DNA of 64,000 nucleotides from Lumbricus rubellus (lineage: Eukaryota; Annelida; Clitellata; Crassiclitellata; Lumbricidae), in assembly GCA_945859605.1 (NCBI GenBank), contig OX243824.1, forward strand, positions 33,356,766 to 33,420,765. The letters run 5' to 3'. The notes under the pieces were generated by a model that saw only the letters and a list, made by a program, of their open reading frames with translations, was not told the DNA's origin and searched no databases. Positions 11,166 to 19,817 of this stretch are shown here, piece by piece. The translations under genes were made by a program, and so were the position numbers. Numbering within the stretch: position 1 is the first letter of the stretch; every line of letters begins with the position of its first letter.

Positions 11166-14100
11166 TTAATTAAAAGTTTTCAACAAATAGTGTCCATATG
11201 CTAAAGTATGAATGCCATCCTCCATTATTACCCGTTTATCGTCGTCTGCAGATAATGCAACTTTATTAATTTCTTCTGTATAAATATCGTGATGATAAGA
11301 TCTAATAACATTCATCGTTCGTTGTTGTTCTTTTTTGGTAAATAAGCAGTCTCTATAATCTTCGTGAGTGATAGTTTTCTGGACAACATTCTTCTTAATA
11401 CCTTTACATTTTTTATGCTCATCTCCAGCAGACATCTTATAAGAATACAACTTTGCTCGCAGTCCGATAAACTCTTCTATCTGTTTTCCACTAGTTTCAT
11501 CTTTGAACATTCCAATAACTTTTTTATTTACTCCAATCTCAATACCAGATGGATGATCTCTCGGATAGTCACTCGTATCAAATCTAGCTTTAATATCTTC
11601 TCGGATATCTGAGTAAAAGTCTTCGGTTTTAATTTCGTATGCCAATGAATCTGTATCGGTAAATAATAATTTAGCTTTATTTCCGTATTTAGTTTTGATG
11701 TAATTGTAATGAAAGTCATACATCAACGTTTTGCTCAAGTCTAATATACACATGCCAAGATAGATAGGTTTATTATAGTACAATTTAGTTCTTTTCATGT
11801 GAACGGCTATTAGATTTTCATCGAAAATAGTACAACTCTCGTAATTAGGTTTAGCAGCTAGTTTAATAGCCTCCTTCTCTTGACACACTAACCTTACATC
11901 AACACGATTTTCAATGTTCTCACAAGTTTTTCCAAAGACACTGTTATTCATTAATTTGAAAAAGTCTTTCTCAAAGTCATTAGTAGCTTTCGTTCTAAGA
12001 GCTGTATTTAAATCGATATACTTTTTCAACCAATCACTTTCTTGGAATAGTATGCCTCTGTGCACTTTTGTTATTTTCATGCCTAAGCTCTCGTACAGCT
12101 TGAGATTATCGTAGTGTAGCACATACTTCTTTTTATCGTTTAAGTTTGGAATTAGCTTTACGACTTTGTCAATCTCAATGCTTTCGGGAGCTAACGGAAA
12201 ATCGTTATGCAGGTCGTGTAACTCTTTAGGATATTCCAAATCAACTTCCAATATGCATGGAATACTTCTCCAATTATTTAATTCATCTTCGTTCATCCAT
12301 TTGAACCCGTGAGTAGGTAAATTTTTGATCATAGCCCATCCATATAGATTATTCGCGTCCAGGTAAGTAATAAATGTAGAATTTTCGTTACTATTGTAAT
12401 CGCTCATATATTTATTATTCGCTTTCCCGTAACGATTTGATATTGTGCTCACTCCTCCTCTCATCCCTTGCCTAAGCATCAGAATCATATCATAATCATT
12501 CAATAACTCCAATTTCACGCCTGTCAATTTTAAAGCGGCATCCCAGGCTAAGCCAGGAGATGTATAATACCATGCAGGGTCAAGCGTATAGTTCTTTATA
12601 CACACATCTCTAAAGTTTTCGAAAACATCGGCAAGTAGCAGAACATCCGAAACGTTATACAAATCGTGATATTCTCTGAATGTTTTACATCCAAATTCTT
12701 TCCATACCGTTTGTGCATGCTCGTAGTCTTTATCGCTAATATTCGAGTCATTTAGCTTAGAATAAAAAGTGGATTTTGGTGGTAGTTCGGTTTCATTAAA
12801 TCTAGTAAATGAATCGACGTAGTCATAAGGATATATGCCTTTTCTTAGCAAAAGATCGAGCTTCTTTCCTGTATATCGTTTCCCAATGTTTCTGCACTGA
12901 TCTTTGCGAAGATTCTTCGATAAGGCGTCGAGACTAGAAGCCATAAATCTAAAACTGTCGATAAAACGCAGTTCTCGTCGGACTAGTATTTCTTTTCCAT
13001 CTTTTACAAACTTATCAACTACGACATCTCTGCTAAAAGATATATACTTTTCCTCGTTATTAGGTATGCAGTTAATTTTCTCACCTCTCAGTTTCTTAAT
13101 GAACAGATGACAATCGTACCCGGAAAGATTATGAAACACTACGGGAAAGAACTTTGGACATTTATAGTTTATATTACAACTGTTATGAGCAGCCCCTCTA
13201 AACTTTCCACTAAGATGACAGTGATCTCTCACTCGGTCTTCGCCCAACGTTCCTTCGCAGATATGGCATATAGTAGCTCCATCGAAACACTTCTTATCCT
13301 CTTCGGTAAATATCATCTTCTTGGGAAATTTAAACTGATTATATATTCGTTTTATATTCTCTTCGAGTTTATCTACAAATATTTGACCAACATCATCATC
13401 TTCGCTTTCAGCTGTAAACGTCACGGGATCTTGTGAATATACGCTATCATCGAAGCATTTTATGTAGTAACAAAAGGAGCTGGGAGTATGCTTTTGATAT
13501 TTATTAGTGTACGACAACTCTGGATTTGGTTGGCAAGTGGCTATTGGCTTCACAAAAGACTCGAAATCAGCGTAGACAATAAACGGAACCCTCATAGAAT
13601 TGTTATAATTTTTAAAACTTAACATAGTTCCTGGCTTTGGCATTTCTATTTTTTGTGCGTTATGTTGTGAGCAGTACTCATTATGTCTGTTAAGCGCTTC
13701 TGTCGTTGTGTAACCACTCATACATCTTTTACAATAGTGCATCGAATTAGTCCCCAATGTCATCAATCTGTTAAAATTCTTTATCCAACAATAATGTTTC
13801 CTTTCTCCATCAGATATAAGTAGTAGATCAATACTACTTTCACACTTAGACAGATAAAGCGGGTATACTTCTTTTTCATAACCAAATACATTAACACTAA
13901 TATTATTATTTCTCTCGAATTTACCTATCATATTAGCATCAGCAGCAACTGGAAACTCAATACCACTCCAATTAAGTTTCTTCGATTGGTCCTTTAAATC
14001 TTTAGTAATTCTCTCCGGATGGCTATCCGTCGGATTCAAAGCTCTGGTAATACACCATTTGAAGCATTCTTCGTCTTCGTTTTTCATATTTATAATAGCC

Positions 14101-14795
14101 TTTTTATTAGCTAAAAAGTTGGGAAGCGGAATGTAAGAACTACCTCTTAAGGGTGTATATTTTACTGTATTGATATCTAATTTTACAACAGCTTTGAATC
14201 TCCAATTACTTCCTCGCATCTGAAAACTAGCAATAGACTCCATGATTTTATCCTTTTTTCTGCTATATATTTCGTTCACGTCGGTTGCTTCTAAAATAAC
14301 TTCTGTCTTAGAAACGAATGGATAATCCTCAGAATTTACTTCTCCAGATTTCATATCTACTCGTTCCATAGTACAAGTAAGAACTAAATTAGTCTTTGTC
14401 TGGCGATTACTGGACAATAGATTAACTACCTGCGGTCTGGCTAAATCAAGAAACGACGAGGCATCCATTCCATTAATTCCAGCCATTGTATATTGCTTGG
14501 TGAATCCTTTAATAGCTGACGCCGTTTCTAGAATTTTATTTTTATCAAATATCCTGGAAACAGTTGACTTCAACGACTCAAGTTTTTCATTAACTGCTCG
14601 TTCAGGCACGTAACTAAGTAACCAATCCGCAAAATCATTTATTTTGGATCTAACCTTATTTTTGTATGTTCTCGTAGGCACTAGTGGTTTGTACTTTCTC
14701 GGCGTAAGCGTAGGAACCTTAATGTCAGGAACCGGTGAATCGAGCAATTGTTCAACATGGTCCATATTTCTTAAACTACTTTTCTTTAAATACAT
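11166..14795 (-). CDS. POLB: protein-primed DNA polymerase B
   Basis: The replicative polymerase of the element, 1209 residues, intact. Parts in order: a basic N-terminal region; a C2H2-like zinc finger near 352-378 (CKRC...HxxxC); exonuclease motif I with DFE in FIVYADFES near 407; a Cys/His cluster like endonuclease VII/HNH proteins near 508-540 (CHIC, RDHCH, AHNSC); Exo II near 555 (FHNLSGYD); Exo III in YNVSDVLLLAD; polymerase motif A DANNLYG near 815; motif B KLMNNSVFGKT near 950; motif C FTDTDSL near 1047. This is the protein-primed family B arrangement found in Polintons. A TAAAATG context marks the start. It is clearly more different from the element 2 copy than the capsid genes are. 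Confidence 0.97.
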   Translation of the reverse strand: MYLKKSSLRNMDHVEQLLDSPVPDIKVPTLTPRKYKPLVPTRTYKNKVRSKINDFADWLLSYVPERAVNEKLESLKSTVSRIFDKNKILETASAIKGFTKQYTMAGINGMDASSFLDLARPQVVNLLSSNRQTKTNLVLTCTMERVDMKSGEVNSEDYPFVSKTEVILEATDVNEIYSRKKDKIMESIASFQMRGSNWRFKAVVKLDINTVKYTPLRGSSYIPLPNFLANKKAIINMKNEDEECFKWCITRALNPTDSHPERITKDLKDQSKKLNWSGIEFPVAADANMIGKFERNNNISVNVFGYEKEVYPLYLSKCESSIDLLLISDGERKHYCWIKNFNRLMTLGTNSMHYCKRCMSGYTTTEALNRHNEYCSQHNAQKIEMPKPGTMLSFKNYNNSMRVPFIVYADFESFVKPIATCQPNPELSYTNKYQKHTPSSFCYYIKCFDDSVYSQDPVTFTAESEDDDVGQIFVDKLEENIKRIYNQFKFPKKMIFTEEDKKCFDGATICHICEGTLGEDRVRDHCHLSGKFRGAAHNSCNINYKCPKFFPVVFHNLSGYDCHLFIKKLRGEKINCIPNNEEKYISFSRDVVVDKFVKDGKEILVRRELRFIDSFRFMASSLDALSKNLRKDQCRNIGKRYTGKKLDLLLRKGIYPYDYVDSFTRFNETELPPKSTFYSKLNDSNISDKDYEHAQTVWKEFGCKTFREYHDLYNVSDVLLLADVFENFRDVCIKNYTLDPAWYYTSPGLAWDAALKLTGVKLELLNDYDMILMLRQGMRGGVSTISNRYGKANNKYMSDYNSNENSTFITYLDANNLYGWAMIKNLPTHGFKWMNEDELNNWRSIPCILEVDLEYPKELHDLHNDFPLAPESIEIDKVVKLIPNLNDKKKYVLHYDNLKLYESLGMKITKVHRGILFQESDWLKKYIDLNTALRTKATNDFEKDFFKLMNNSVFGKTCENIENRVDVRLVCQEKEAIKLAAKPNYESCTIFDENLIAVHMKRTKLYYNKPIYLGMCILDLSKTLMYDFHYNYIKTKYGNKAKLLFTDTDSLAYEIKTEDFYSDIREDIKARFDTSDYPRDHPSGIEIGVNKKVIGMFKDETSGKQIEEFIGLRAKLYSYKMSAGDEHKKCKGIKKNVVQKTITHEDYRDCLFTKKEQQRTMNVIRSYHHDIYTEEINKVALSADDDKRVIMEDGIHTLAYGHYLLKTFN

Positions 14796-14819
14796 TTTAT
14801 CTTACCACGCAAAAATATT

Positions 14820-14900
14820 AATACTCTCGCACACTTTAATATCTCTCATACACTTTAATTTCATATCATTCTATCGCTCATACACTTTAATTTCGTATCT
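14820..14900. repeat. degenerate 18-bp repeat between polymerase and SAP/NUMOD genes
   Basis: Three copies of CTCRYACACTTTAATWTC follow one another; the last encodes the C-terminus of the neighbouring gene. Element 2 keeps fewer copies and instead carries a stray piece of another gene here. Confidence 0.7.
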
Positions 14901-15200
14901 ATCTTTCCAGACATTTCCGTTATGATAAGCTATTATGCCAGCACTCTGACCATACGCCTTAGCGGCTTTATACATCGATGGATACGAGGTAACAACGCCA
15001 GTCTCTCGATCTATAATATCTACTCTTCTCGGTTGTTTCCTGATACTACCCAGCGTGTCATGTCGATATGACACAGACTTGTAGTCCGTCGGAAGAATAT
15101 TCTTTTCGATCAGTACAGCTATCATTTGAGGTTTGTTGAGATGTGAAGTGCCTGTAACATTGTTATGCTTGGCCAACAATCTTAGCTCTGGTAGCTTCAT
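14871..15200 (-). CDS. small DNA-binding protein, SAP-like plus NUMOD1-like
   Basis: A 109-residue protein with two apparent parts. Residues 1-35 (LPELRLLAKHNNVTGTSHLN, then KPQMIAVLI) have the helix-extended-loop-helix pattern of SAP or Rho-N domains. Residues about 60-106 (VDIIDRETGVVTSYPSMYKA, AKAYGQSAGII, YEIKVYE) follow the NUMOD1/intron-endonuclease DNA-binding repeat pattern. No nuclease residues are present. It sits between polymerase and capsid genes, suggesting a role in genome replication, packaging or regulation. The element 2 homologue differs at only a few residues. Domain calls are by motif reading only. Confidence 0.6.
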   Translation of the reverse strand: MKLPELRLLAKHNNVTGTSHLNKPQMIAVLIEKNILPTDYKSVSYRHDTLGSIRKQPRRVDIIDRETGVVTSYPSMYKAAKAYGQSAGIIAYHNGNVWKDRYEIKVYER

Positions 15201-15216
15201 AATATATAAGTATTCT

Positions 15217-16527
15217 TTAATTCAATTTTCCATACACAACACTCATTTTCTGACCATCCGATTGGAACTGCAGCAACCTATCCGAAATTACAACGGCGAA
15301 AGCTTCGGTGTCGGCTGGCACTGCTGCATTGAAAAGAGCCTTAATCTGTATATCAACGACAGATGATTTCAAACGCTCAGATTGTTTGCTTACATCGAAC
15401 ACGAACAACGGATATAATTCTTTATAATTTATTGGTGATATATTGCTTTGCGTAATCAACCGATCCATACCATAAAATTTTTGACTAAAGGAGGACGCGT
15501 CTCTATACGCTCTGGAGAATTGTTGATTAGGAAACGACAGGTTATGATCGACAGCTGGATATCTTTCTTGATTCATCATCACATAAATGTTCTTGATATC
15601 GCAGTGATCAAAGAGCGATGGATTACTTTCCTGATCACCGCTACGACCCGTCTGAAATCCTACGATGATATATCTAGGTTTCTCGGGTGATGTTTTAACG
15701 CTTAATCTCCAACTGAAACTTGTCGACTGAGGAACTGTTATTGTGTCGCATTGACGAGCTCTATACGCAACTGGCAACGTTAATTTTGATTCAATCGTCT
15801 TATACAACTGCATTCGTTCCATATCGGAAGGAATAACGTGTGGAATAAACCATGAAATTTTGTTTATAGCAACTTTTCCAGCAGCTGCAGCGTTATCGCG
15901 GAATATGGCATCATCATCAGCTTTACGAACTAAAGTCAGCGTCTGTTTAAAGCCGTAAATAATCTTGTCGTAATCATCACAAAATCCGAAAATATGCTTC
16001 AACGGAACAATAAAACTGAACATTCCCTTAGTGTTTGGCTTACGAATGAGAAAGATTTGTCTAGTGGAAAAGCCGACGTTGTCAGCAATAACAGCAGTCG
16101 CACCAGTGTCTTTATACCACAGCTGATTTAAGCCTTGAGTCAACTGAAAATCGTTTGGATACGTAAGTAAACCGAGCATCGTTGTAGCTTGACCCGGATG
16201 AAATAGCGTTTCGATTTCTTGATTAGATAACTGATAGGATATTTGACTGAATAGATGCATAAGCCCATTATTCGTAAGAGCGATTGCATCGGCATTAACG
16301 TATGCGGTGTCATCAGCTTTAATTAGTCTTCCTTCGAATTGCAGATACGACTCTGCTGGGTGACTGTATAAGTCTTGTAATTCAATATTTATTCTTATTT
16401 CCCCAGAACTGTTAAGATTAGTTCTCGCTACAGGTTCGTACTCGTGCCATTCGTATCGCTCGATACCTTCATCGATCAGTGGTTGCTCTGTGAATCTTAG
16501 AATATCGGATTGCATTTTATTATACAT
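15217..16527 (-). CDS. MCP: major capsid protein (double jelly roll)
   Basis: 436 residues. Order, size and sequence style (YSHPAESYLQFEGRL, LMHLFSQISYQLSNQEIE, the GLLTYPNDF block, IPHVIPSDMERMQLYKTIE) agree with the Polinton/adintovirus hexon, which forms a double jelly-roll trimer on the virion surface. The annotated first ATG gives MYNK; a second ATG four codons later (16515) has the better TAAAATG context and may be the true start. It lies next to the pVI-like gene, as in related elements. Near-identity to the element 2 copy indicates purifying selection or recent common origin. Confidence 0.88.
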   Translation of the reverse strand: MYNKMQSDILRFTEQPLIDEGIERYEWHEYEPVARTNLNSSGEIRINIELQDLYSHPAESYLQFEGRLIKADDTAYVNADAIALTNNGLMHLFSQISYQLSNQEIETLFHPGQATTMLGLLTYPNDFQLTQGLNQLWYKDTGATAVIADNVGFSTRQIFLIRKPNTKGMFSFIVPLKHIFGFCDDYDKIIYGFKQTLTLVRKADDDAIFRDNAAAAGKVAINKISWFIPHVIPSDMERMQLYKTIESKLTLPVAYRARQCDTITVPQSTSFSWRLSVKTSPEKPRYIIVGFQTGRSGDQESNPSLFDHCDIKNIYVMMNQERYPAVDHNLSFPNQQFSRAYRDASSFSQKFYGMDRLITQSNISPINYKELYPLFVFDVSKQSERLKSSVVDIQIKALFNAAVPADTEAFAVVISDRLLQFQSDGQKMSVVYGKLN

Positions 16528-16566
16528 ATATTTTTAAATAAGAAAATACAGTTAAGCAAAATAAAT

Positions 16567-16911
16567 TTAAACTGCCATTTTCAAACCACCTCCGTTTAAG
16601 CGTTTTACTAGATCTTGAATTCTAATAGCTCCTCCCGTCGATCCGAGTAATCTAGCTAGAATGACTTTAGTTTCCTGAGTTATAGGCTGCTGAGCTGGAG
16701 CTGTAGGGAGTATCTTATTGAGTAATCGTTTTCCAACATCGATCGCCTTATCCTTAGCAACACTCCCAATCTCTTTGACAGCCGTGCTCGCAATTTGTTT
16801 GGCTGCATTCGATGTCACTAGTCTCTTGAGAAATCCTGCAATGGAATCGAATATTCCTGCTCCACCGACAACGTGTACTTTTTTATAACTTCTTTTCGCA
16901 ACGACCAGCAT
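16567..16911 (-). CDS. pVI-like minor virion protein
   Basis: A 114-residue basic protein. After a Lys-rich start and a VVGG-A motif (residues 14-18) comes an amphipathic helix region (GIFDSIAGFLKRL, then KQIASTAVKEIG). It ends LNGG-GLKMAV. LNGG-G fits the adenain consensus (M/I/L)xGG-x, so cleavage would free a six-residue C-terminal peptide, as adenovirus pVI frees a peptide cofactor of its protease. Size, helix, cleavage sites and position beside the capsid gene support a pVI-like role in membrane disruption or protease activation. This is inference from motifs. Confidence 0.6.
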   Translation of the reverse strand: MLVVAKRSYKKVHVVGGAGIFDSIAGFLKRLVTSNAAKQIASTAVKEIGSVAKDKAIDVGKRLLNKILPTAPAQQPITQETKVILARLLGSTGGAIRIQDLVKRLNGGGLKMAV

Positions 16912-16914
16912 TTC

Positions 16915-16965
16915 TATATCATCAATTTTTAAATTAGATCATCAATTTTTAAATTAGATCATCAA
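16915..16965. repeat. 23-bp tandem repeat
   Basis: Two and a half copies of ATCAATTTTTAAATTAGATC lie between the pVI-like and DUF8207-like genes; the last half copy forms the end of the downstream coding sequence. The same structure is kept in element 2. Confidence 0.85.
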
Positions 16966-17853
16966 TTTTTTATATTCATCTTTGGTTATCACTCTTTGTC
17001 TTAGTAACTCGTCAGTCATACCTACAATTTCATTTCTTACTCCTGTATTTCCCGCTTTGTAGCTATATATTCGCAACTCTAATTGTTTTACTAATTCATT
17101 TGGATCTGAAGGAATGGTAATTATTCCGCTTCCTGTTTTACCTCTTAACTTCATGTAATCGTCCCATATGGGTTTTATTATCTGTTTATATTTTACACTT
17201 CTAGACGATTTAGGTTTGTTTGGTTTATTTGGCTGACTCATGGCATTCGTTTTAATTAGAATCTCGGCGTATTCTTCGAGATCACGATTATCATAAATTG
17301 AACTGTTTGGACTAGCTAACGTTAACAATTCCCATAATCCTGGAGTTCCTTGATAAGTTGTGGTTCCAACTGTAATATCATTTCCTTGGATTGAGGCTTC
17401 GCTGTCACCGATGTAGAATTTTCCATCTCTTGATCTTAATCCGAATGTTGTGTCCACAAGTCTTCTATCAGAAGCATATTTTTTAAGGTATTCAACTGCA
17501 ATATTTCCTAATTCTAACCTTCTAATGTCTTCTACTGGGTCATCGTCGTCGTATGCCTCTATAGACGGATACTGAGGAAATTGAATGGTTTTCAACGAAT
17601 CTGGAAGTGATTTTAGAGCGAGTGATGTTGCTGCAGAATTATCTTTTATTGTCGACAGCAAAGCGTTTTGTTCTTTCGAAATTGCTGATTGAGAGTCGAC
17701 TATTGGTTTGTAGATTTTCGTTAATTCTCGTTGAAGTCCAAGATCATCTATTCTCTCTGAGAGAAAGTTTTGTTTAATATTTTTTTTCGTTTTTAAAAAC
17801 TCTTCGATAATAAAATCTCTTTTTGCAGGATCACTAATTTTCAGTAGTGACAT
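16954..17853 (-). CDS. DUF8207-like Polinton protein
   Basis: A 299-residue protein. The core near residues 130-200 (DTTFGLRSRDGKFYIGDSEA, GTTTYQGTPGLWELL, YAEILIKTNA) matches a block I know from many invertebrate Polinton proteins (DUF8207). The N-terminus is rich in charged, probably coiled-coil sequence; the C-terminus after an Asn/Pro/Lys linker forms a second small domain (IKPIWDDY, then SDPNELVKQLEL). Function is unknown; a virion or packaging role is plausible from its place in the structural gene block. It is almost identical in element 2. Confidence 0.7.
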   Translation of the reverse strand: MSLLKISDPAKRDFIIEEFLKTKKNIKQNFLSERIDDLGLQRELTKIYKPIVDSQSAISKEQNALLSTIKDNSAATSLALKSLPDSLKTIQFPQYPSIEAYDDDDPVEDIRRLELGNIAVEYLKKYASDRRLVDTTFGLRSRDGKFYIGDSEASIQGNDITVGTTTYQGTPGLWELLTLASPNSSIYDNRDLEEYAEILIKTNAMSQPNKPNKPKSSRSVKYKQIIKPIWDDYMKLRGKTGSGIITIPSDPNELVKQLELRIYSYKAGNTGVRNEIVGMTDELLRQRVITKDEYKKLMI

Positions 17854-17867
17854 TTTTTATTATAAGT

Positions 17868-17925
17868 ATAATGTTTAAAACGTAACGTGAAACGTAGACA
17901 TAAAACGTAAACATAAAACGTACAA
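17868..17925. repeat. AAAACGTAAACAT tandem repeat
   Basis: About four imperfect 10-13-bp units built on AAAACGTAAACAT fill the gap upstream of the DUF8207-like gene. Element 2 has about six units in the same place, so the copy number varies. It could be a promoter element or a protein-binding array. Confidence 0.8.
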
Positions 17926-17926
17926 T

Positions 17927-18313
17927 TTATGCATCGTAGTAATTAACATAACATATGGAGTCTTTTTCGTTTATAGTAACTGGTGAATCTGAGTTGTTTT
18001 GAATTGTAATTATTATATCCTCTGCGTCCTCTAGGACAGTACCATCTTGAAGACTCAGTCTGAGTTGTTTCAACTTCTGTCTAAGAGAGACTAGACACAT
18101 TCCACTGGTCATTCGGACTCCAAGGCCTACTTCGACTGTAATATTTGTCTTTGGTTCAATCGTTATCGCTTGCTGAGCAAAAATCTCATATCTATCGCCT
18201 GCTCGTTGTCTTGCAGGAGCGTGAGTGACCACTTTAGGCATCCAAATTATCGTACTCACACGAGGCTTCCGTTTGGTGATAAATTTGTGTATTGGGTGAC
18301 CGTATCCAGACAT
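17927..18313 (-). CDS. dUTPase-fold protein without catalytic motifs
   Basis: 128 residues. The middle and end read like trimeric dUTPase: RAGDRYEIFAQQAITIEP corresponds to motif 1 and the following strand, TVEVGLGVRMTSG to the next strand, and NNSDSPVTINEKDSICYV to the conserved FNHSDxxFxVxxGDRIAQL strand pair. The SGLA-type motif 2, the catalytic GxIDxxYxG motif 3 and the C-terminal glycine-rich motif 5 are absent. It is therefore likely a structural or regulatory derivative, comparable in principle to adenovirus E4 ORF1. It is conserved with about two substitutions in element 2. Confidence 0.55.
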   Translation of the reverse strand: MSGYGHPIHKFITKRKPRVSTIIWMPKVVTHAPARQRAGDRYEIFAQQAITIEPKTNITVEVGLGVRMTSGMCLVSLRQKLKQLRLSLQDGTVLEDAEDIIITIQNNSDSPVTINEKDSICYVNYYDA

Positions 18314-18329
18314 TTATATAAGTGGTTTT

Positions 18330-18953
18330 TTAAAGTAACATTCCAAGAATAGGAATATTTTTAAATGGTGAATTGGGTCCCAAGATAAGACCTTCACCGC
18401 TGATATATCCTGCTCCTCTTTTCATAAACAGACCAGAACCCGATATCGAACTACCCTTTTTCCACGGAGATAGAAAAAGACCTTCCCCAGCAGGCACTAT
18501 CTTACAGCATATTCCTCCTTTCTTAACGTACAGCACGCCTGATCCACTTATCGGATGTGAGATCGAAGATCCACTTATTTTATCGACAATTTTGGAACCA
18601 GCTGCAGAACCCAATCCTGTTAAGGCTCCTGTGGCTAAACTTGGAAGAACACTAGACAGAAGAAATTTTCCGGCTGTTGCTAAGAACGGTAGAATAGCGC
18701 CGATAAATCCGCCTTCGACTTTCGCATTGTCTTCTAATTGCGTTTTACCCATTTTAATTGTCACGCCAGTTCCATTCTGATACGCTTTGGACATCTTGTT
18801 AATTTGCCTCTGGTTTAGAGCTAATACATGCTCACCAGTTATATCTTCATGAGAAAGTCTTATACTCACCCCAGTTCCGACTTGAACAGCTCGCTTAATC
18901 TTCTCTTTTTGCCCTTCAGAAATATTAACTTTGACCTTCGCGTAAGCGCTCAT
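18330..18953 (-). CDS. hydrophobic glycine-rich virion protein
   Basis: 207 residues with three parts. The N-terminus holds two tandem copies of a unit of about 35 residues (QKEKIKRAVQVGTGVSIRL and QINKMSKAYQNGTGVTIKM). A VEGG-F site, close to the adenain consensus, then precedes a long hydrophobic segment (residues about 83-120, IGAILPFLATAGKFLLSSVL and after) like the melittin-like region described for adintovirus core proteins. The C-terminus has Ser/Gly-rich repeats around GLFL, GLFM and GLIL. A membrane-active or core role released by proteolysis is plausible. Its start lies behind the same TTTATATTTAATA stretch as the protease gene. Confidence 0.6.
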   Translation of the reverse strand: MSAYAKVKVNISEGQKEKIKRAVQVGTGVSIRLSHEDITGEHVLALNQRQINKMSKAYQNGTGVTIKMGKTQLEDNAKVEGGFIGAILPFLATAGKFLLSSVLPSLATGALTGLGSAAGSKIVDKISGSSISHPISGSGVLYVKKGGICCKIVPAGEGLFLSPWKKGSSISGSGLFMKRGAGYISGEGLILGPNSPFKNIPILGMLL

Positions 18954-18977
18954 TTTATATTAAATATAAACTTTAAA

Positions 18978-19751
18978 TTAAACCTCTCTTATGTGAAATC
19001 GTATCGACAATTCCTCACCTCTTAAATTAATAAGTTTTCCATTTTGGTCTATTAGTTTTGTTTCCATCGATGAAATAGAGTATAGCGTTATTGGAAGATA
19101 AACGAGATTATGAGGAGATTCGATTATCTTATAGCCAGGCCCGACCGATGGAAAGAAAGAATAAATTATGTTCTCTGTAGTTCCGTTGGCATACGATGAT
19201 CCTATTATATCACTGGTAACTCGTAAACTATTCACGCTGTTTATATCGACTATGTGCTCGGATTCGTTATATCCTTCGGAGTATACACGACGCTGAAATC
19301 CTAGAACGGTGCTAATTGAATTTTCTACTGTAAAATCAACTTTATAGTTCTCATCAATTTCCAAAACCGCCTTTAACGTGTTGTTATTTGGTTGCAACTT
19401 TATACATTGACCATGACCTTCTTCTTTCAGAATTCTTTGTATGTATTCATTTAAGTCTTCGATTTCATAGCAACCAGTTGGAATGTCTAATTCTTCCCAT
19501 GTTACACCGTTATCTGACGAATATACGAATTTATTATTTGTTTCGTATATATTGGGAAAACTGTAGTACGTTTCAAGATTAACAAGGGCCATTTCATATT
19601 TTTTACTTTTGTCCAGTTCGATTAGTGGATTAAATTTCGTTCGAATTCGTGTGTTCTTTTCGCTCAACAAAATGCAAAAGGATTCTTTAGCTTCTGTGTT
19701 GCGTGCAATCGTTTGAGTATTAGATAAAATCTCGTCAAGAAGGGTTTCCAT
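18978..19751 (-). CDS. penton / minor capsid protein (single jelly roll)
   Basis: 257 residues, matching Polinton penton proteins in position, length and layout: an N-terminal helix (LLDEILSNTQTIARNT), then FCILLSEKNTRIRTKFNPLI, LVNLETYYSFPNI, a GCYEIEDLNEYIQ motif, VLGFQRRVYSEG and a C-terminal strand region ending SIRFHIREV. In the virion it should occupy the five-fold vertices and hold the fiber. A TAAAATG context precedes the start. It is very close to the element 2 copy. Confidence 0.8.
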   Translation of the reverse strand: METLLDEILSNTQTIARNTEAKESFCILLSEKNTRIRTKFNPLIELDKSKKYEMALVNLETYYSFPNIYETNNKFVYSSDNGVTWEELDIPTGCYEIEDLNEYIQRILKEEGHGQCIKLQPNNNTLKAVLEIDENYKVDFTVENSISTVLGFQRRVYSEGYNESEHIVDINSVNSLRVTSDIIGSSYANGTTENIIYSFFPSVGPGYKIIESPHNLVYLPITLYSISSMETKLIDQNGKLINLRGEELSIRFHIREV

Positions 19752-19817
19752 TTTAGATAGCTATTTTTAAACCTAGAATATAAAATCTTAAACTTCGCTA
19801 TCATTTTATTATTGATT

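Noticed and set aside
11364..13436. Plus-strand frames across the polymerase region
   Set aside because: Antisense shadows of the long minus-strand polymerase gene; the same holds in element 2 and, on the other strand, in the third copy.
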